64,000 bases of DNA from Galaxea fascicularis. Taxonomy: Eukaryota > Cnidaria > Anthozoa > Scleractinia > Euphylliidae. Under the pieces are notes generated by a model, which was not told the DNA's origin, made no database searches, and saw nothing but the letters and a program-made list of their open reading frames with translations. Shown piece after piece: positions 61,575-64,000 of this stretch. Made by a program: the position numbers and the translations under genes. How positions within the stretch are numbered: the stretch's first letter is position 1; the number at the start of each line of letters is the position of its first letter. The stretch spans positions 6,530,133-6,594,132 of the forward strand of contig OX419343.1 in the NCBI GenBank assembly GCA_948470475.1. Direction: 5' to 3'.

Positions 61575-64000
61575 CTAGGTAACATAGTCTTTCAGATAGT
61601 CTGGTCGCCTCCGATCACGCCTTGGTCTGGTTACAGCTGCTGAGGACTCTGTTGGTTTGTTCTGTTCCATTTTGTCACTGCTGCTGGTTTCGACCATTTC
61701 TCTTTTCTCTGTATTGGCGATAATCTCCTCTTGGACTGACTGAGGGTTGGCATTCAGCAGGATTTTCTCTCTCCAATCCTCTGTGGTTGAGTCTTCCTCC
61801 CGGTCGTCCCTCTCTTCAGTGGTATTATCCTGGATCAAAGCGTTGGCAGGCTTGAACTGGCTTGCGTCTCGGTACACTTCCCGTCCATCTGTGATTCTAC
61901 GTGCTGCAATGCTTGATCCGTCGGCTCGGATTACGGTGTAGAAAGCTGGTTCATATGCTGTGGACCATTTGTTCCTCTTCTTTTGCTTCAGCAATACATG
62001 ATCTCCTACAATGAAGTTGTGTGCCTTGGTGTTCCTGTTCTCAGCATTCTGTTTGAGCTTCTCTTTGTATATCTCATCCCTCTCATTGATGGCTGTGTCA
62101 CGAGCATTGTCGCTGCTCTCCCTCGTTTGATAGTCTAACTTGGTTCTCACTTGTCTGTTCATGAGGGCTTCGTAGGGTGCTATTCCGGTGGCAGGATGTG
62201 GTGTTGAGCGGTAGCCTGTCAGCATTTCTTGAATAGCTGTGCTGCTATTTCCGCCTTTAAGGTGGGTGATCTGCTCTGTCTTATTAACCAGTTTCATGAA
62301 GCTTTCCGCTTCGCCATTAGCACGTGCATGTTCTGGGGTGACTCGATGATGGTGAAATCCCTCTGTTTTAGCAAACTCTTCAAACTCTCTGGAATTAAAG
62401 GGTGGTCCGTTGTCACTTTCCAGTTGTCTCGGGGTGCCATGAGTAGCAAACATTGTTTTCAGCTTTTCCTTGGTGGGCTGAAAAGCTGTTGAGTGGGTCT
62501 TCACGACTTCAGGATATCTTGTTCTCTTGTCTATGGCTACTAGATTATAATGGCCATCAGGGTATGGTCCGCTAAAGTCTACTGCTATGACATCCCACGG
62601 TTTCTTAGGTATGTCTGTGACTTTGATGGGTTCCTGCCTGTGTTGCTTTGTGGTAACCTGACATTTATAACATTGGCCAATGATCTGTTCGATCATGGTG
62701 TTCATGGTTGGAAACCAATACTTTCCTCTGATCATTTGCTTTGTTTTGGTCATTCCCAGATGTCCAAGGTGGTGTGCAGCCTTGATGACTTGTCTCTGTA
62801 GGCTTCTGGGGATGATGATCTGATTCATTCGGAAGAGTAGGCCATCCACTGTATACAACTCATTCTGCACACTGTAGAATGGTGCAATGTCCGGGTCCTT
62901 TTTGTAATGTTCCCAGTCCCCGGTAAGTATCCTGACGGACAGTTTTTGAAGTTGGGTATCTTTGCAAGTTTCTTCCTTGATCTGATCTACAACGACAGCA
63001 TGCTCAGCTTTCAAGACATATTTGATTACTCTCTCTACAGCATCCTTTCCTTTCTCTGGCAATGGGTGTCTTGACAGGAAGTCGAGAGGGTCTGCATCAT
63101 CTTTTCCCGGCTCATAGATTAGCTCGAAGTCGACATCTTGCATGCCCATCACCCATTTTTCAATTCTTTGTGGGAGTCGCATGGCTGCCTTGTTAAACAG
63201 TGGGAGCAGTGGCTTGTGGGCTGTAATGATCTTGAATTTTGGTGCTCCAAGGAGGTAAATGCTGAACCTGTTCTTTGCCCAATGTACTGACAGGGCGTCT
63301 TTTTCTGTCTGGCTATACCGTTTCTCGGTGTCGGTCATAGTACGGCTAATGAAGTGGACTGGCTGGAGACCACTGCCTGTCTCTTGGAATAATCCGGCTG
63401 ACAGCCCTTCATGGAAGCTGGCTTCCACTCTTACAACGATTGGTCTAGCTGGGTTGAAGTATGCCATTGTGCTTTCACTTGTTATGCTTGCTTTCAGCTT
63501 CCCAAATGCTTCATTCTCTTCTGCTCCCCATTTGAACTTTGTATCTTTGTGGGTCAGCTTTCGCAAGGGTGCGGTTAGTGATGCGTATCTTGAGATGAAC
63601 TTTGATAGATATCCCGTCATGCCAAGGAAACTTCTCACAGCTTCTTTTGATTTTGGTGGACTGCTTTCTTTTACAGCTCTGATTTTCTCTGGGTTTGGCT
63701 TTAATCCATCTTTCGTGAATTTGTGTCCATAGAACTCTATCTCCTCGACTCCAAATTGGCACTTGTCGGGGTTGAACGTGATTCCAAAATCCAACGCTCT
63801 CTGCAGGACTGCTTCCAATGTCTTGTTGTGCTCCTCCATGTTTCTCCCTCCTAGCAGGATATCATCCCGTTGGTTGAGGCATCTTGGTATGTCTCCAAAT
63901 ATTCGGTAGATAGCTTCGTCAAAAATATCTTGCGAGGCTTTTGCTCCAAAGATTAGACGTTTTGGTCGCATGTTCCCCCACGGGGTGCTAAAAGTGGCAA
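61575..64000 (-). CDS. Ty3/Gypsy retrotransposon pol (RT end, RNase H, integrase), 5' part cut by window edge
   Basis: The frame enters from the right edge (reading back through STPWGN before Met 63971-63969) and is open for about 808 codons to the stop at 61575-61577. Numbering from that Met, the RT palm DD is at 36-37, followed by the thumb (FYGHKFT, SFLGMTGYLSKFI), the RNase H region (about 165-300), the H2C2 zinc finger (H400/H404, C434/C437) and the integrase core with D465, D520 and E556 in D,D35E spacing. A basic C-terminal domain follows. The element copies itself through RNA and inserts by integrase. Oddities: the RT motif reads QRDD, and two RNase H positions usually Asp are Glu183 (VEAS) and Ala251 (TAHKPL). 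So although open, this copy may be enzymatically weak. Family is Ty3/Gypsy with high confidence. Confidence 0.92.
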   Translation of the reverse strand, partial: ATFSTPWGNMRPKRLIFGAKASQDIFDEAIYRIFGDIPRCLNQRDDILLGGRNMEEHNKTLEAVLQRALDFGITFNPDKCQFGVEEIEFYGHKFTKDGLKPNPEKIRAVKESSPPKSKEAVRSFLGMTGYLSKFISRYASLTAPLRKLTHKDTKFKWGAEENEAFGKLKASITSESTMAYFNPARPIVVRVEASFHEGLSAGLFQETGSGLQPVHFISRTMTDTEKRYSQTEKDALSVHWAKNRFSIYLLGAPKFKIITAHKPLLPLFNKAAMRLPQRIEKWVMGMQDVDFELIYEPGKDDADPLDFLSRHPLPEKGKDAVERVIKYVLKAEHAVVVDQIKEETCKDTQLQKLSVRILTGDWEHYKKDPDIAPFYSVQNELYTVDGLLFRMNQIIIPRSLQRQVIKAAHHLGHLGMTKTKQMIRGKYWFPTMNTMIEQIIGQCYKCQVTTKQHRQEPIKVTDIPKKPWDVIAVDFSGPYPDGHYNLVAIDKRTRYPEVVKTHSTAFQPTKEKLKTMFATHGTPRQLESDNGPPFNSREFEEFAKTEGFHHHRVTPEHARANGEAESFMKLVNKTEQITHLKGGNSSTAIQEMLTGYRSTPHPATGIAPYEALMNRQVRTKLDYQTRESSDNARDTAINERDEIYKEKLKQNAENRNTKAHNFIVGDHVLLKQKKRNKWSTAYEPAFYTVIRADGSSIAARRITDGREVYRDASQFKPANALIQDNTTEERDDREEDSTTEDWREKILLNANPQSVQEEIIANTEKREMVETSSSDKMEQNKPTESSAAVTRPRRDRRRPDYLKDYVT

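Overview
This window is intron-rich, AT-rich animal DNA. There are no operons; coding exons are small, have GT-AG boundaries, and sit in a background dense with miniature inverted-repeat transposons, SINE, LINE and Penelope-like fragments, microsatellites and one Ty3/Gypsy element. The two gene families present (clustered two-pore potassium channels and a D8C/EGF mosaic protein) and the repeat types suggest an anthozoan cnidarian such as a stony coral or sea anemone. That assignment is inference from family resemblance.

Layout. Positions 1-10.4 kb are non-coding and hold several inverted-repeat elements. From 10.4 to 40.6 kb lies a cluster of five two-pore-domain potassium channel (K2P/KCNK) loci. 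Three intact genes are on the + strand (10456-11793, 16414-21856, 25793-27928), followed by a decayed + strand copy (31286-33812) and one intact gene on the - strand (37528-40628). Every copy has two coding exons, split by a phase-1 intron inside the first Gly codon of the GYG of pore loop 1. The large intron of the second gene contains a roughly 2.2 kb minisatellite of 33-bp units that is open in several frames on both strands. From 40.6 to 47 kb I see no gene.

From 46973 to 60677 (+) runs one large mosaic gene. A signal-peptide exon and a probable 20-nt microexon are followed by six D8C domains (the cysteine-rich domain of uromodulin, GP2 and OIT3) and five EGF plus calcium-binding-EGF pairs. 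All domain exons are symmetric phase 1-1. Two successive modules are nearly identical over 1523 bp, introns included. The middle D8C exon is a recombinant of its neighbours, with the crossover confined to 20 bp. No membrane anchor, ZP domain or certain final exon is visible.

From 61274 to the right edge is the 3' part of a Ty3/Gypsy retrotransposon on the - strand (short LTR, polypurine tract, long open pol frame), whose 5' part lies outside the window.

The two main loci are not evidently linked in function: the K2P channels would set potassium leak currents in the membrane, and the D8C/EGF protein would act outside the cell. What connects them is their history of tandem duplication, with decay of one channel copy and unequal exchange in the mosaic gene.
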